Shown here: positions 17,289-26,313 of the stretch, in pieces
How the letters are laid out: every line of letters begins with the position of its first letter
Position numbering within the stretch: the first letter of the stretch is position 1
Source: Ancylobacter sonchi
Lineage (GTDB): Bacteria > Pseudomonadota > Alphaproteobacteria > Rhizobiales > Xanthobacteraceae
Direction of reading: 5' to 3'
Assembly (NCBI RefSeq): GCF_018390695.1
Contig: NZ_JAHBGF010000028.1
Span: forward strand, 186,001 to 250,000
DNA length: 64,000 bases
Translations under genes and position numbers: made by a program
Notes under the pieces: generated by a model
The model's database searches: none
What the model saw: only the letters and a program-made list of their open reading frames with translations
What the model was told of the DNA's origin: nothing

Positions 17289-17999
17289 TCAGCGGGCGCG
17301 CTGGCCGAACAGCACCTTCTGCGCGTCCTTGTCCGTGGCGAGATCCACCTTGTTGCGGTCCTCGGCGTTGACCGACAGCCCGCGCTTCACCGCCGGGCGG
17401 GCCAGCATGCGCGCCAGCCAGGCCTTGAGGTTGGGGAATTCCTCGATGTTCTGCCCCTGCCGTTCCCACAGCTTCGACCAGCCGATGCAGGCCATGTCGG
17501 CGATGGAATAGTCGCCGGCGAGGAAATCGCGGTCGGCGAGACGGCGGTTCATCACCCCGTAGAGACGGTGCGTCTCGTTGGTGTAGCGGTCGATGGCGTA
17601 GGGGAGCTTTTCCGGCGCGTAGATACGGAAATGGTGCGTCTGGCCGGCCATCGGCCCCAGCCCGCCCATCTGCCAGAACAGCCACTGGTCGACCTCGACC
17701 CGCCCGCGCTCGTCGGCAGGGTAGAACAGGCCGGTCTTGCGGCCGAGATACTGCAGGATGGCCCCCGATTCGAACATCGAGATCGGCGCGCCGTCCGGTC
17801 CCTGCGGGTCGGTGATGGCCGGGATCTTGTTGTTGGGCGAGATGGCGAGGAACTCGGGCTTGAACTGCTCGCCCTTGGCGATGTTCACCGGGATGACCTC
17901 ATAGGGCAACCCGCACTCTTCCAGCATGATGCTGATCTTCCAGCCGTTCGGGGTCGGCCAGTAATAGAGCTTGATCGGGTTCGTCTGAAGTTCGGCCAT
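17289..17999 (-). CDS. yfcG: Glutathione S-transferase, YfcG/nu-class disulfide oxidoreductase
   Basis: About 236 aa. The N-terminal thioredoxin-like domain has LYYWPTPNGWKISIMLEE and ISPNNKIPAI (cis-Pro) with the FESGAILQYLG glutathione-binding turn; the C-terminal helical domain contains WLFWQMGGLGPMAGQTHHF. These match the YfcG group, which uses glutathione for disulfide-bond reduction. Start ATG at 17999 was chosen by homology; a longer frame upstream is spurious. It is monocistronic, divergent from the PsiF-like gene. Confidence 0.92.
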   Translation of the reverse strand: MAELQTNPIKLYYWPTPNGWKISIMLEECGLPYEVIPVNIAKGEQFKPEFLAISPNNKIPAITDPQGPDGAPISMFESGAILQYLGRKTGLFYPADERGRVEVDQWLFWQMGGLGPMAGQTHHFRIYAPEKLPYAIDRYTNETHRLYGVMNRRLADRDFLAGDYSIADMACIGWSKLWERQGQNIEEFPNLKAWLARMLARPAVKRGLSVNAEDRNKVDLATDKDAQKVLFGQRAR

Positions 18000-18329
18000 G
18001 GGCGCGCGGCCCTCCACAGTCCCGCCCCCTTTTGGGCGTTTCGCCAACAGAACTAGGGCCGCGCGCGACGGCTGGCAAGCGGGCGCGCGGCGGCGGGGCC
18101 GCCCGGTCGCGAAGGCCGGCGCTTTCGGCGTTTGATTGCGCAACCGCCGGTCGTCGATCGACGCATCTGCCGCTACGGCACGAATTGGGATGCCTCGACG
18201 TAAGTATTCGCTGATTACATTCATGTAATGACACGAATTCTTCCATGGGCGGTCGAAGTTGCGACATGGGCGGGGAGTTATCCTGTCTGCCGTTCGCCGC
18301 TCCCGGCGGACGCCATGGAGGATCAGCCC
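18000..18329. promoter_or_regulatory. Divergent promoter region, with palindrome ATTACAT-TC-ATGTAAT
   Basis: A 330-bp gene-free region between divergent yfcG and the PsiF-like gene. At 18214-18229 there is an inverted repeat with 7-bp perfect arms (ATTACAT and ATGTAAT) and a 2-bp spacer, in a locally AT-rich patch about 100 bp upstream of the PsiF-like start. It is a good operator candidate for an unknown dimeric repressor. Confidence 0.4.
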
Positions 18330-18605
18330 ATGATGACATCCAGACTCTTTACCGGAATCGCCACAGCCGCCTTCGTCGTCACCTCCGCCGCGGCATTCGC
18401 CGCCAGCCCGGCGCCGACGGCTCCCACGGCCAGTCCGGCCGCCGCCGCGACCGACGCCGCCCAGCCGGTGGCGAAACCCGCCAAGCTGGCGCAGCAGACC
18501 AAGCTGAAGAATTGCGAGAAGCAGTGGAGCGCCGGCGAGAAGGGCGGCAAGCTCAACGACATGACGCGCAAGGCGTTCCTGTCGAGCTGCGTCAAGGGCG
18601 CTTGA
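18330..18605 (+). CDS. Small exported PsiF-like protein
   Basis: About 91 aa with a signal peptide (LFTGIATAAFVVTSAAAFA), an Ala/Pro/Thr-rich linker and one C-terminal block KLKNCEKQWSAGEKGGKLND followed by SSCVKG with two Cys. That block resembles the repeat of phosphate-starvation-inducible PsiF and similar periplasmic proteins. Start ATG at 18330 has GGAGGA 7 nt upstream. Role in the periplasm is unknown. Codon use and GC match the neighbours. Confidence 0.75.
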   Translation: MMTSRLFTGIATAAFVVTSAAAFAASPAPTAPTASPAAAATDAAQPVAKPAKLAQQTKLKNCEKQWSAGEKGGKLNDMTRKAFLSSCVKGA

Positions 18606-18680
18606 CGCCCCTTGCACCGACACAGCGGCGGGAACGATGCGCCCCTTCCGGGCGGCGTTTCCGCCGTCGGCCGCGAAGGC

Positions 18681-19184
18681 TCACAGCTCCAGCTTGAAGC
18701 CGTCGAGCCGTTTCTCGAAGCCGGCGCGCTCGTAGAAGCGATGCGCATCGGCCCGCTTCTTGTGCGACACCAGCTGCAGCGAGACGGCGCCGCGCCGGCG
18801 CGCCTCGTCCTTGGCGAACATCATCATCGCCGAGCCGATGCCGAGTCCGCGCGCCTCGGGATGCACCTGCACCGCCTCGGCGATGGCGATGAGCGTGCCG
18901 TGGCGGGTCAGCGCCCGCATCAGCATCAGCTGGAAGGTGCCGAGCACACGCCCCTGCGCCCGCGCGACATAGAGCGTGGCGCGCGGATCGGCGGCGATGG
19001 CCTCGAAGGCCCGCTCATAGTCGGGAAAGTCCGCCGGGTCGGCGCTGTCGCGGGCGCCGAACATCGTCTCGCGCGAGAGGATGTCGACGATGGCCGGCAG
19101 GTCCTCCCGCCGCGCCTCCTCGATGATCACCGCGCCGTCGGCCTCGCCGCCGACGCCGCTGTCCGCATGCCCGCTCGTGCTCAT
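18681..19184 (-). CDS. GNAT N-acetyltransferase
   Basis: A 167-aa GNAT-fold acetyltransferase. Motif A with the acetyl-CoA pyrophosphate loop is ARGLGIGSAMM, preceded by AEAVQVHPE, and motif B ends in AHRFYERAGFE. It begins 15 bp after gatB in the same direction and is probably cotranscribed. The acceptor (amino acid, antibiotic or protein) is unknown. Confidence 0.88.
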   Translation of the reverse strand: MSTSGHADSGVGGEADGAVIIEEARREDLPAIVDILSRETMFGARDSADPADFPDYERAFEAIAADPRATLYVARAQGRVLGTFQLMLMRALTRHGTLIAIAEAVQVHPEARGLGIGSAMMMFAKDEARRRGAVSLQLVSHKKRADAHRFYERAGFEKRLDGFKLEL

Positions 19185-19199
19185 CGCCGCCCGCCGCGC

Positions 19200-20693
19200 T
19201 CAGATGCCGAGCTTGCCCTTGAGCAGGTCGTTCACCGCCTGCGGATTGGCCTTGCCGCCGGTCTGCTTCATCACCTGGCCGACGAACCAGCCGAGCATGG
19301 TCGGCTTGGCGATCACCTGCGCGACCTTGTCGGGGTTGGCGGCGATGATGGCGTCGACCGCGGCCTCGATGGCACCGGTGTCGGTCACCTGCTTCATGCC
19401 GCGCGCCTCGACGATGGCACGCGGATCGCCGTCCTTCTCCTCGCCGATGATGATCACCAGCACATCCTTGGCGATCTTGCCGGAGATGGTCTGGTCGGCG
19501 ATCAGGTCGACGAGGCCGGCGATCTGCGCCGGGGTGATGTGGGTCTCGGACACCGAAAGCCCGGCCGAGTTGGCGAAGGCCGAGACGTCGCCCATGATCC
19601 AGTTGGCCACCGCCTTGGCGTCGCGCTTGGCGCCGCCATGGGCGACGGCCGCCTCGTAATAGTCGGCGGTCGCCTTCTCGGCCACCAGCACGTCGGCGTC
19701 ATAGGCGGACAGCCCGTAATCGGCGACGAAGCGCGCCTTCTTCTCGTCCGGCAGCTCCGGCAGGTGCGCCGCGAGGTCGTCGACGAAGCCCTGGGAGAAC
19801 TCCAGCGGCAAGAGGTCCGGGTCGGGGAAGTAGCGGTAGTCGTGCGCCTCTTCCTTGGAACGCATGGAACGGGTCTCGCCCTTATTGGGGTCGAACAGCC
19901 GCGTCTCCTGGTCGATGGTACCGCCATCCTCGATGATGCCGATCTGCCGGCGCGCCTCGACCTCGACCGCCTGGCCGATGAAGCGGATCGAGTTGACGTT
20001 CTTGATCTCGCAGCGCGTGCCGAAATCCTCGCCCGGCTTGCGCACGGAGACGTTGACGTCGGCGCGCAGGTTTCCCTTCTCCATGTCGCCATCGCAGGTG
20101 CCGAGATAGCGCAGGATGGTGCGCAGCTTGGTCACATAGGCCTTGGCTTCCTCGGAAGAGCGCAGGTCCGGCTTGGAGACGATCTCCATCAGCGCCACGC
20201 CCGAGCGGTTGAGGTCGACCAGCGACTGGGTGGGCGACAGGTCGTGGATCGACTTGCCGGCGTCCTGCTCCAGATGCAGGCGCTCGATGCCGACCTCGAT
20301 CTGACCGTCCGCCGTGTCGACCAGCACCACGCCCTCGCCGACGATCGGGCTCTTGTACTGGCTGATCTGGTAGCCCTGCGGCAGGTCCGGGTAGAAATAG
20401 TTCTTGCGGTCGAACACCGACTTGCAGTGGATCTCGGCCTTCAGCCCCAGCCCGGTTCGCACCGCCTGCTTGACGCATTCCTCGTTGATCACCGGCAGCA
20501 TGCCGGGCATCGCCGCATCGACCAGCGAGACATGCGAGTTGGGCTCGCCGCCGAATTCGGTCGAGGCGCCGGAGAACAGCTTGGAATTGGAGGTCACCTG
20601 CGCATGGATCTCCATGCCGATGACGACTTCCCAGTCGCCGGTCGCGCCCTTGATCAGCTTCTTCGGGTCGGCAGGGCGGCTATGCATGTTCAT
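19200..20693 (-). CDS. gatB: Aspartyl/glutamyl-tRNA(Asn/Gln) amidotransferase subunit B
   Basis: A 497-aa subunit that activates mischarged Glu-tRNA(Gln) and Asp-tRNA(Asn) for transamidation in the cytoplasm. [24 protein letters not shown] and [12 protein letters not shown] are GatB signatures, and a YqeY/tail domain forms the last 150 residues (LLKGKLG end). gatA and gatC are not adjacent. Start [12 protein letters not shown] at 20693. It is followed 15 bp later by the GNAT gene. Confidence 0.97.
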   Translation of the reverse strand: MNMHSRPADPKKLIKGATGDWEVVIGMEIHAQVTSNSKLFSGASTEFGGEPNSHVSLVDAAMPGMLPVINEECVKQAVRTGLGLKAEIHCKSVFDRKNYFYPDLPQGYQISQYKSPIVGEGVVLVDTADGQIEVGIERLHLEQDAGKSIHDLSPTQSLVDLNRSGVALMEIVSKPDLRSSEEAKAYVTKLRTILRYLGTCDGDMEKGNLRADVNVSVRKPGEDFGTRCEIKNVNSIRFIGQAVEVEARRQIGIIEDGGTIDQETRLFDPNKGETRSMRSKEEAHDYRYFPDPDLLPLEFSQGFVDDLAAHLPELPDEKKARFVADYGLSAYDADVLVAEKATADYYEAAVAHGGAKRDAKAVANWIMGDVSAFANSAGLSVSETHITPAQIAGLVDLIADQTISGKIAKDVLVIIIGEEKDGDPRAIVEARGMKQVTDTGAIEAAVDAIIAANPDKVAQVIAKPTMLGWFVGQVMKQTGGKANPQAVNDLLKGKLGI

Positions 20694-20763
20694 GGTGGCC
20701 TCGTCGGGACGGCGGGTGTCGGGAGCCTGACTACTCCCATGAGGGTGGCGATGGCAACCGGAA

Positions 20764-20793
20764 CGGCCGGCCCGGAGAGAGCGGAGCCGGCCG
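20764..20793 (-). terminator. GC inverted repeat downstream of fbpC
   Basis: CGGCCGGC and GCCGGCCG arms (8 bp, 14-nt loop) lie just past the fbpC stop and upstream of gatB. No U-tract is visible, so this is a Rho-independent-terminator-like or 3'-stabilising hairpin of moderate quality. Confidence 0.35.
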
Positions 20794-20800
20794 GGGCGAT

Positions 20801-21859
20801 CTACGGAGCCGGCGGCCGATCCGCGCCGTCCGCGTCGAGCACATGCGCGGCGCCGTCAATGTCCAGCCGGACGCGGTCGCCGAGGGCCGGCGGGGCGAGG
20901 CTGGAGGTGCGGATGGCGACCGGCGGCAGCGAGGTGCCCTCCAGCGCCACCGTCACCGTGCAGACCGCGCCGCCGAACTCGATGTCGACCACCCGGCCGG
21001 TGCCGTCCTCATCCGCCGGGACGATGCGGATCTGCTCCGGCCGCAGCATGATCTCGACGCGCCCCTGCCGCTCGGCGCGGATCGGCACCGCTCCCAGCGC
21101 GCAGTCGGCATGGCCGTCGCGGGCGTGCGCCGGCAGCAGCACGGCGTCGCCGAGGAACAGCGCGGTCTCGCGATCGCGCGGCTGCAGATAGAGCGTGCGC
21201 GGCGCGCCCGTCTGCACGAGGCGCCCGCCGCGCAGCACCGCCACCTGGTCGGCGAAGGACAGCGCCTCGGTCTGGTCGTGGGTGACGAGGATGGCGGTGA
21301 TGCCGGCCGCCTGCAGCACCCGCGCCACCGCCTTGCGCATGTTCTCGCGCAGGCCGGTGTCGAGCGCGGAGAACGGCTCGTCGAGCAGGATCAGCCGCGG
21401 CTTGCGACCGAGAGCGCGGGCGAGCGCGACGCGCTGCTGCTGGCCGCCCGACAGCTGGTGTGGCCGGCGCTCCAGCATGGCGCGGTCGAGTTCCACCATG
21501 TCGATCAGGCCGGCGATCTGCGTCTCGCGGTCCGGCGTGCCGCGCGGTATGCCGAAGCCGATATTCTCGGCGACGCTGAGATGCGGGAACAGCGCGCCGT
21601 CCTGCGCGACGATGCCGATGCCGCGCCGGTGCGCCGGTACATGCGCCGGGCCGTCGGCCATTATCGTGCCGTCGAGCTCGATGCGGCCGGCGTCCGGCGC
21701 CTCGAAGCCGGCGACGAGACGCAGCAGCGTGGTCTTGCCGGAGCCGGACGGGCCGACCACCGCCGTGCGCCGGCCGGCCTCGACGCGCAGCGACACGTCG
21801 TCGAGCGCGGTGGTGTGGCCGTAGCTCTTGCCGAGGCCGTCTATGGTGAGCAGGGTCAT
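20801..21859 (-). CDS. fbpC: Ferric iron ABC transporter, ATP-binding protein
   Basis: About 352 aa. ABC-type ATPase with Walker [10 protein letters not shown], signature [15 protein letters not shown] and Walker [13 protein letters not shown], followed by a TOBE-like C-terminal regulatory domain. The FbpC type is supported by the downstream position in an fbpA-fbpB-fbpC operon. It overlaps fbpB by 4 nt (ATGA). It powers uptake of Fe3+ bound by the periplasmic FbpA. Confidence 0.9.
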   Translation of the reverse strand: MTLLTIDGLGKSYGHTTALDDVSLRVEAGRRTAVVGPSGSGKTTLLRLVAGFEAPDAGRIELDGTIMADGPAHVPAHRRGIGIVAQDGALFPHLSVAENIGFGIPRGTPDRETQIAGLIDMVELDRAMLERRPHQLSGGQQQRVALARALGRKPRLILLDEPFSALDTGLRENMRKAVARVLQAAGITAILVTHDQTEALSFADQVAVLRGGRLVQTGAPRTLYLQPRDRETALFLGDAVLLPAHARDGHADCALGAVPIRAERQGRVEIMLRPEQIRIVPADEDGTGRVVDIEFGGAVCTVTVALEGTSLPPVAIRTSSLAPPALGDRVRLDIDGAAHVLDADGADRPPAP

Positions 21860-23466
21860 TGGCCGGCCACCCGCGTCGATTGGGCATGAAGGAGCAGGGT
21901 GAGCGGCAGCGACAGCGCCACCATCATCACCGCATAGGGCGCGGCGGCGACATAGTCGATCTCGCTGGTGAGCGACCAGAAGCGGGTCGACAGCGTCTCG
22001 ACGCCGTTCGGCGCCAGCATCAGCGTGGCGGTCAGCTCATTGGTGATGCCGAGCGCCACGAGGGCGAGACTCGCGGCGACGCCGGGCGCGGCGAGCCGCA
22101 GCGTCACCTGCCGCACCGCCTGCGCCGGGGTACGGCCGAGCGCCTGGGCGGCGCGCTCCAGCTCCACCGGCGCCTGGGCGATGCTGGCGTGCAGCCCGAC
22201 CATGGCGCGCGGCAGGAACAGCAGCACATAGGCGGCGAGCAGCGTCGCATAGGTCTGGTAGAGCGGCAGGAAATACCGGACGGTGAGGCTGACCAGCGCC
22301 AGCGCCACCACCACGCCGGGCAGCGAGCCGACATAATAGTGGCAGGCTTCCAGCACCCGCTGGACCCGGCCCGGCGCGCGCACCGACAGCCAGGCCATCG
22401 GCGCGGCGGCCAGCGTGGCGAGCGCGCCGCCGGCGAGCGCCAGCGCCATGGTCTGTGCGAAGGTGACCAGCACCTCGGCCGGCCAGATCGCGATGCCGCC
22501 GAGTACGATCCAGCGGGCCAGCGTCCATAGCGGCACGCCGAGGGTGAGCAACGCTAGCGCCGCCGGCAGGATGAGCGCCGGCAGCCGCCAGCGCCCGAGC
22601 GCCCGCCGTGTTGCCGGCCGCGCCGCGCCGGCGCCGACCCGGGCGTAGCGCTCGCCGCCGCGCAGCAGCGCTTCCAGCGCGATGAGAAGCAGGCAGCAGA
22701 CGATCAGCACCCCGCCCAGCATGTTGGCGGCCGGGCTGTTATAGGCGGACTGGAACTGGTCGACGATCGCGGTGGCGAAGGTGTCGAACCGGATCATCAC
22801 ATAGAGCCCGTATTCCGACAGCAGATGCAGGCCGATCAGCAGCGAGCCGCCGCAGATGGCGATGCGCAGCTGCGGCAGGATGGCGCGGAAGAACACCCGC
22901 CACGGGCCGAGCCCAAGCGAGGCGGCGGCGTCCTCGATCGCCGGGTCGAGCCGGCGCAGCGTCGCCGCCACCGGAAGATAGAGGAACGGGAAATAGGCGA
23001 TCACCGAGACGAAGGTGGCGCTCCACAGGCCGTGCATGCCGGGGGCGAGGCTGATCCAGGCATAGGAGTGCACGAAGGCCGGCACCGCCAGCGGGGCGAC
23101 CGCCAGCCACGACCACAGCCGTGCGAAAGGCAGGTCGGTGCGCTCGATCAGCCAGGCGAGCGCCACCGCCACCACGATGGAGATCGGCACGCTGGTGGCC
23201 TCCAGCAGCGCGGTGTTGACCAGCAGCTCGCCGACGCGCGGGCGGAACACCAGCTCGCGCACCGTGTCCCAGCCGACCTCCCAGGTGGTGGCAACGACGA
23301 AGCCGAGCGGCACCAGGCTCGCCAGCGCCACCAGCGCCGCCGCCAGATGTACCAGCGGATGGCGGGCGAGGAGGGCGGGCAGGCGCGGCGCGCGCAGCAT
23401 CGCTCCCGTCGCGGCGAGGCCGTCGACCGGGGGAAGCGAGGCGAAGGAGCCGTCGTCGTGCCGCAC
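21856..23466 (-). CDS. fbpB: Ferric iron ABC transporter, permease (fused two-domain)
   Basis: About 536 aa with roughly 12 membrane segments, two permease halves as in FbpB. The coupling-helix motifs with [17 protein letters not shown] and [16 protein letters not shown] represent EAA loops of each half. GTG start at 23466 is weakly supported (poor ribosome site); ATG at 23400 is an alternative. Located between fbpA and fbpC, with 4-nt overlap with fbpC. Confidence 0.9.
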   Translation of the reverse strand: MRHDDGSFASLPPVDGLAATGAMLRAPRLPALLARHPLVHLAAALVALASLVPLGFVVATTWEVGWDTVRELVFRPRVGELLVNTALLEATSVPISIVVAVALAWLIERTDLPFARLWSWLAVAPLAVPAFVHSYAWISLAPGMHGLWSATFVSVIAYFPFLYLPVAATLRRLDPAIEDAAASLGLGPWRVFFRAILPQLRIAICGGSLLIGLHLLSEYGLYVMIRFDTFATAIVDQFQSAYNSPAANMLGGVLIVCCLLLIALEALLRGGERYARVGAGAARPATRRALGRWRLPALILPAALALLTLGVPLWTLARWIVLGGIAIWPAEVLVTFAQTMALALAGGALATLAAAPMAWLSVRAPGRVQRVLEACHYYVGSLPGVVVALALVSLTVRYFLPLYQTYATLLAAYVLLFLPRAMVGLHASIAQAPVELERAAQALGRTPAQAVRQVTLRLAAPGVAASLALVALGITNELTATLMLAPNGVETLSTRFWSLTSEIDYVAAAPYAVMMVALSLPLTLLLHAQSTRVAGQ

Positions 23467-23493
23467 GCTGGTGCCTATCCCGTGAGGAGGGCC

Positions 23494-23514
23494 GCCGCCC
23501 CGGCGAGGGGCGGC
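23494..23514 (-). promoter_or_regulatory. GC hairpin between fbpA and fbpB
   Basis: GCCGCCCC and GGGGCGGC form an 8-bp stem with a 5-nt loop, right after the fbpA stop codon. It is one of four similar hairpins in this window that follow binding-protein genes. Without a U-tract it probably stabilises the fbpA message or lowers downstream expression. Confidence 0.55.
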
Positions 23515-23521
23515 CGCCGGC

Positions 23522-24544
23522 TCAGATCAATCCGGCGGCGGTCATCATCTCGGTCACCTTCCGGCTGTTGAGCCGCGAGGGATCGATCGTGGGCGCCTGC
23601 AGATCGGACAGCGGGACCAGCTTGGGATTGGAGGCGGCATCCTTGCCGACGGCATATTCGTAGGAGGTGCCGTTCTTGAGGATGTCCTGCCCGGCCTTGC
23701 CGGTGATGAAGGCGAGCAGCGCCTGCGCTTCCTTCGGGTGCTGGCTCGACTTCAGCACGCCCCCGCCGGAGAGGCTGACGAAGGCGCCGGGATCCTGGTG
23801 GCGGAAATAGTGCAGGGCGACGTTGTTGCTGTTCTCGCCGGTCTTCGCCTGATCGCCGAACCAGTAATAGTGATAGATGATGGCGCCCTCGATCTCGCCG
23901 ACATTCACCGCCTTCATGGCGATGCTGTTGCCCTTGTAGGGCAGGGCGTTCGCCTTGAGCGCCTTCAGCCAGGCGAGGGTCGCTTCCTCGCCCTTCATGT
24001 CCAGCATGGCGCTGACGATGGCCTGGAAATCCGCCCCGGCCGGCGCGGCGCCCCAGCGGCCCTTCCAGGCTGGATCGGCCAGATCCATGATCGATTTGGG
24101 CAGCTTGTCCTCGCTCAGCTTGGTCTTGTCATAGGCGAAGACGGTGGCGCGGGCGGCGATGCCGATCCAGCGCCCGTCGGAGGGACGGAACGCTGCCGGC
24201 ACCTGATCGAGCGTCGCCTTGTCGACCGGCGCGAACAGGCCGGCGCTATCCGCCAGCGTCATGGCGGGCGAGTTCTCGGTGAGGAACACGTCGGCGGGGG
24301 AGGCGGCTCCTTCGGCGATCAGCTGGTTGGCGAGCTGCATGTCGCCGCCCTGGCGCATGGTGACCGGGATGCCGGTCGCCTTGGTGAAGGCGTCGGTCCA
24401 TTCGCGCCCGAGGCTCTCATGCTGGGCATTGTAGACGACGATGCCCTCGGAGGCGCCGCCGGTCTGGGCCGCCGCCGGGGCGGAGAGTCCGAGCAGCAGG
24501 GCGAACGCGGCAAGGCCAGCCAGTCGATGAACGGACATTTTCAT
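23522..24544 (-). CDS. fbpA: Periplasmic ferric iron-binding protein
   Basis: About 340 aa with a signal peptide ([22 protein letters not shown]). The N-terminal [11 protein letters not shown] and the C-terminal tyrosine cluster IIYHYYWFG contain ligands typical of FbpA: His in NAQHE, Glu in TENSP and two adjacent Tyr. ATG at 24544 has GGAGG 4 nt upstream; ATG at 24538 is also possible. It is the first gene of an fbpABC operon. An Irr-like box lies 119 bp upstream. Confidence 0.9.
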   Translation of the reverse strand: MKMSVHRLAGLAAFALLLGLSAPAAAQTGGASEGIVVYNAQHESLGREWTDAFTKATGIPVTMRQGGDMQLANQLIAEGAASPADVFLTENSPAMTLADSAGLFAPVDKATLDQVPAAFRPSDGRWIGIAARATVFAYDKTKLSEDKLPKSIMDLADPAWKGRWGAAPAGADFQAIVSAMLDMKGEEATLAWLKALKANALPYKGNSIAMKAVNVGEIEGAIIYHYYWFGDQAKTGENSNNVALHYFRHQDPGAFVSLSGGGVLKSSQHPKEAQALLAFITGKAGQDILKNGTSYEYAVGKDAASNPKLVPLSDLQAPTIDPSRLNSRKVTEMMTAAGLI

Positions 24545-24662
24545 GCAACCTCCAGAACACGGGCGACGATGCCGTCCGTTGAAGGGAGCTATAGAATTCC
24601 GACAGCAGCCTTTCAACGTGCCTGTGTAGTCAAGTCGCGGGGAAAACGAATATGTGACTCTT

Positions 24663-24679
24663 ATTGGAATGCTTCTAAA
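24663..24679. promoter_or_regulatory. Candidate Irr/ICE iron box upstream of fbpA
   Basis: ATTGGAATGCTTCTAAA matches the rhizobial iron-control element consensus TTTAGAA-N3-TTCTAAA at 12 of 14 defined positions. The right half-site TTCTAAA is perfect. It is about 120-135 bp upstream of the fbpA start, in an AT-rich patch (24600-24740). Irr binding would link fbpABC to haem/iron status. No experimental evidence here. Confidence 0.5.
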
Positions 24680-24819
24680 GAAATGGAAGTTCTATACCGG
24701 GATATGCTTCAATATCCGTCATCAATATTTACGTTACGTCATCTTCGGTGGGCGTAGACAGGCGCGAGGCGCCCGTTCGGTTGCCGCCCCGCGCCATGAG
24801 GAGCGGGGCGGGGAGGGGT

Positions 24820-26010
24820 TCACCAGGCGGCGGTGCGGACTGGGGTGAGGTTCTCGAAGCCGTCCGGCGTCACCACGATCATGTCCTCGATGCAGATCGC
24901 GCCGATATCGGGGGGGATGATCATCGGCTCGACATAGAAGCACATGCCGGCCTCGAGGATGGTCGGCTCGGAGGCGGCGAAGGTCGGCGTCTCCACCAGA
25001 TCGAGACCGTAGCCGTGGCAGATCGACCAGTCCCACGGCGCGAAGCCGGCGCCGGCGATCAGCTCGCGCATCGCGGCGACGATGTCGCGGTCGGCGACGC
25101 CGGGGCGGATCATCGCCTTGCCGGCGTCGAGCGCGCGCCGGCAGGTCTCGACCATGGCGGCGACCTCGGCCGCCGGCTGGCCGGCGACCACGTTGCGCGA
25201 CATGTCGGACTGGTAGCCGCCCAGCTTGCAGCCGAGGTCGATGACGACGAGCTGGTCGGGCAGGATCCTGCGGTCCGGCCGCGGCGGCATGTTCTTCAGC
25301 GCGCCGCGCTTGCCGGAGCCGACGAAGCAGCCGAACGTCATCTGTTCGGCGCCGGCGGCCATGCAGCCGCGATGCGCCGCCGCCGCCACCTCCGATTCGG
25401 TGGCGCCCGGGACCGCCGCCGCCATGGCGGCCTCCATGCCAGCGGCGGTAATGGCGCCGAGCCGGCGCAACAGCGCGATCTCCGCCGGCGACTTGATGAC
25501 CCGCTGCGCCTTCATCAGCCCGCCATCGTCGACGAGGCGATGGCCCTCCAGCGCCGCGTCGAGGCCGACGCGCAGTGCGTAGGGCAGGCGGTCGAAGCCG
25601 GCGACGCCGATGTGCCGGCCCGGCGGCCAGCCCGCCGTGAGGCCGGCGACGGCGGCGATCACCTCGGCATAGTCCAGCCCGACGGCGCGCACGTCGCGCA
25701 GCCAGGTGGTCTGGATGTTCGAATGCATCGGCTCGCCATGCGCCACCGCGCTGGTGACGAGCACCGGGTCGCCCTCGCGCCCGACCAGCACCAGCGAGCC
25801 GCCGATCCAGGTGGGCGGCATGTAGAAGCCGCTGAGATAGCGGACATTGCTGCCGTTCGCGCCCTCCTCCCAGACCAGCAGCGCGTCGAGATCCAGCGCC
25901 TCAAGGCGCGTCTGCACCGAGCGGATGCGGGAGCGGAATTCGCTCTCGTCGAAATCAAGTTCAAGGACCGCGCTGCGCTCCTCCCAGCCATATGGATTCC
26001 TTGATTTCAT
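24820..26010 (-). CDS. M24-family metallohydrolase (Xaa-Pro peptidase/creatinase/ectoine hydrolase-like)
   Basis: A 396-aa pita-bread-fold enzyme. C-terminal metal ligands are visible: Asp in VVIDLGCKLGGYQSD (two Asp), His in CHGYGLDLVE, Glu in FYVEPMII and Glu in CIEDM. The N-terminal creatinase-like domain contains RYLSGFYMPP. It belongs to a group near DoeA/EutD (ectoine hydrolase) and Xaa-Pro aminopeptidases. It is divergent from the amidase operon and near an Ehu-like importer, so a role in hydrolysing an imported N-acylated or cyclic amino compound is plausible. Confidence 0.88.
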   Translation of the reverse strand: MKSRNPYGWEERSAVLELDFDESEFRSRIRSVQTRLEALDLDALLVWEEGANGSNVRYLSGFYMPPTWIGGSLVLVGREGDPVLVTSAVAHGEPMHSNIQTTWLRDVRAVGLDYAEVIAAVAGLTAGWPPGRHIGVAGFDRLPYALRVGLDAALEGHRLVDDGGLMKAQRVIKSPAEIALLRRLGAITAAGMEAAMAAAVPGATESEVAAAAHRGCMAAGAEQMTFGCFVGSGKRGALKNMPPRPDRRILPDQLVVIDLGCKLGGYQSDMSRNVVAGQPAAEVAAMVETCRRALDAGKAMIRPGVADRDIVAAMRELIAGAGFAPWDWSICHGYGLDLVETPTFAASEPTILEAGMCFYVEPMIIPPDIGAICIEDMIVVTPDGFENLTPVRTAAW

Positions 26011-26127
26011 TTTATGTATTCCTTGTATTGTTGAATTTTATCGTATTTATACTTATAACTACTTGATATTGTCTCGATGTTCATTGTAATGAGGGTGACA
26101 TCGAGAGGCTGAATGGGAGTGCCGAGC

Positions 26128-26313
26128 ATGGATGACGACAAGGAGGTCGCCCCCGGACCGCAGGCGGGTCCGATCCCGCATGGCCGGGCGAGGGCGGTGG
26201 AAGCCGTGGTGAGCGCGACGCGGGCGCGGCTGGCCGCCGGATTGCCGCGTCCCGCCTTCGGCAGCGAGCCGGCCGATTTCCTCGCGGTGCTGCGGCAGGG
26301 AGAGCGGCGATGA
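26128..26313 (+). CDS. Small hypothetical protein translationally coupled to amidase
   Basis: A 61-aa frame beginning with MDDDKEVAPGPQAG and ending with PRPAFGSEPADFLAVLRQGE. ATG at 26128 has GGGAG upstream, and the stop overlaps the amidase start by 4 nt (ATGA at 26310). No family is recognised. Size and position resemble small partner subunits of other amidase-signature enzymes (GatC with GatA, AtzG with AtzE), but sequence similarity to them is not evident. Confidence 0.6.
   Translation: MDDDKEVAPGPQAGPIPHGRARAVEAVVSATRARLAAGLPRPAFGSEPADFLAVLRQGERR

Noticed and set aside
18612-21191. An 859-aa open frame on the plus strand opposite gatB and fbpC
   Set aside because: It is antisense to two clearly conserved genes, is His/Arg/Asp-rich without family features, and is a codon-shadow effect of high GC.
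24820-26010. Calling the M24 enzyme creatinase
   Set aside because: Metal ligands Asp-Asp-His-Glu-Glu are intact, as in metallopeptidases; creatinase has lost them.
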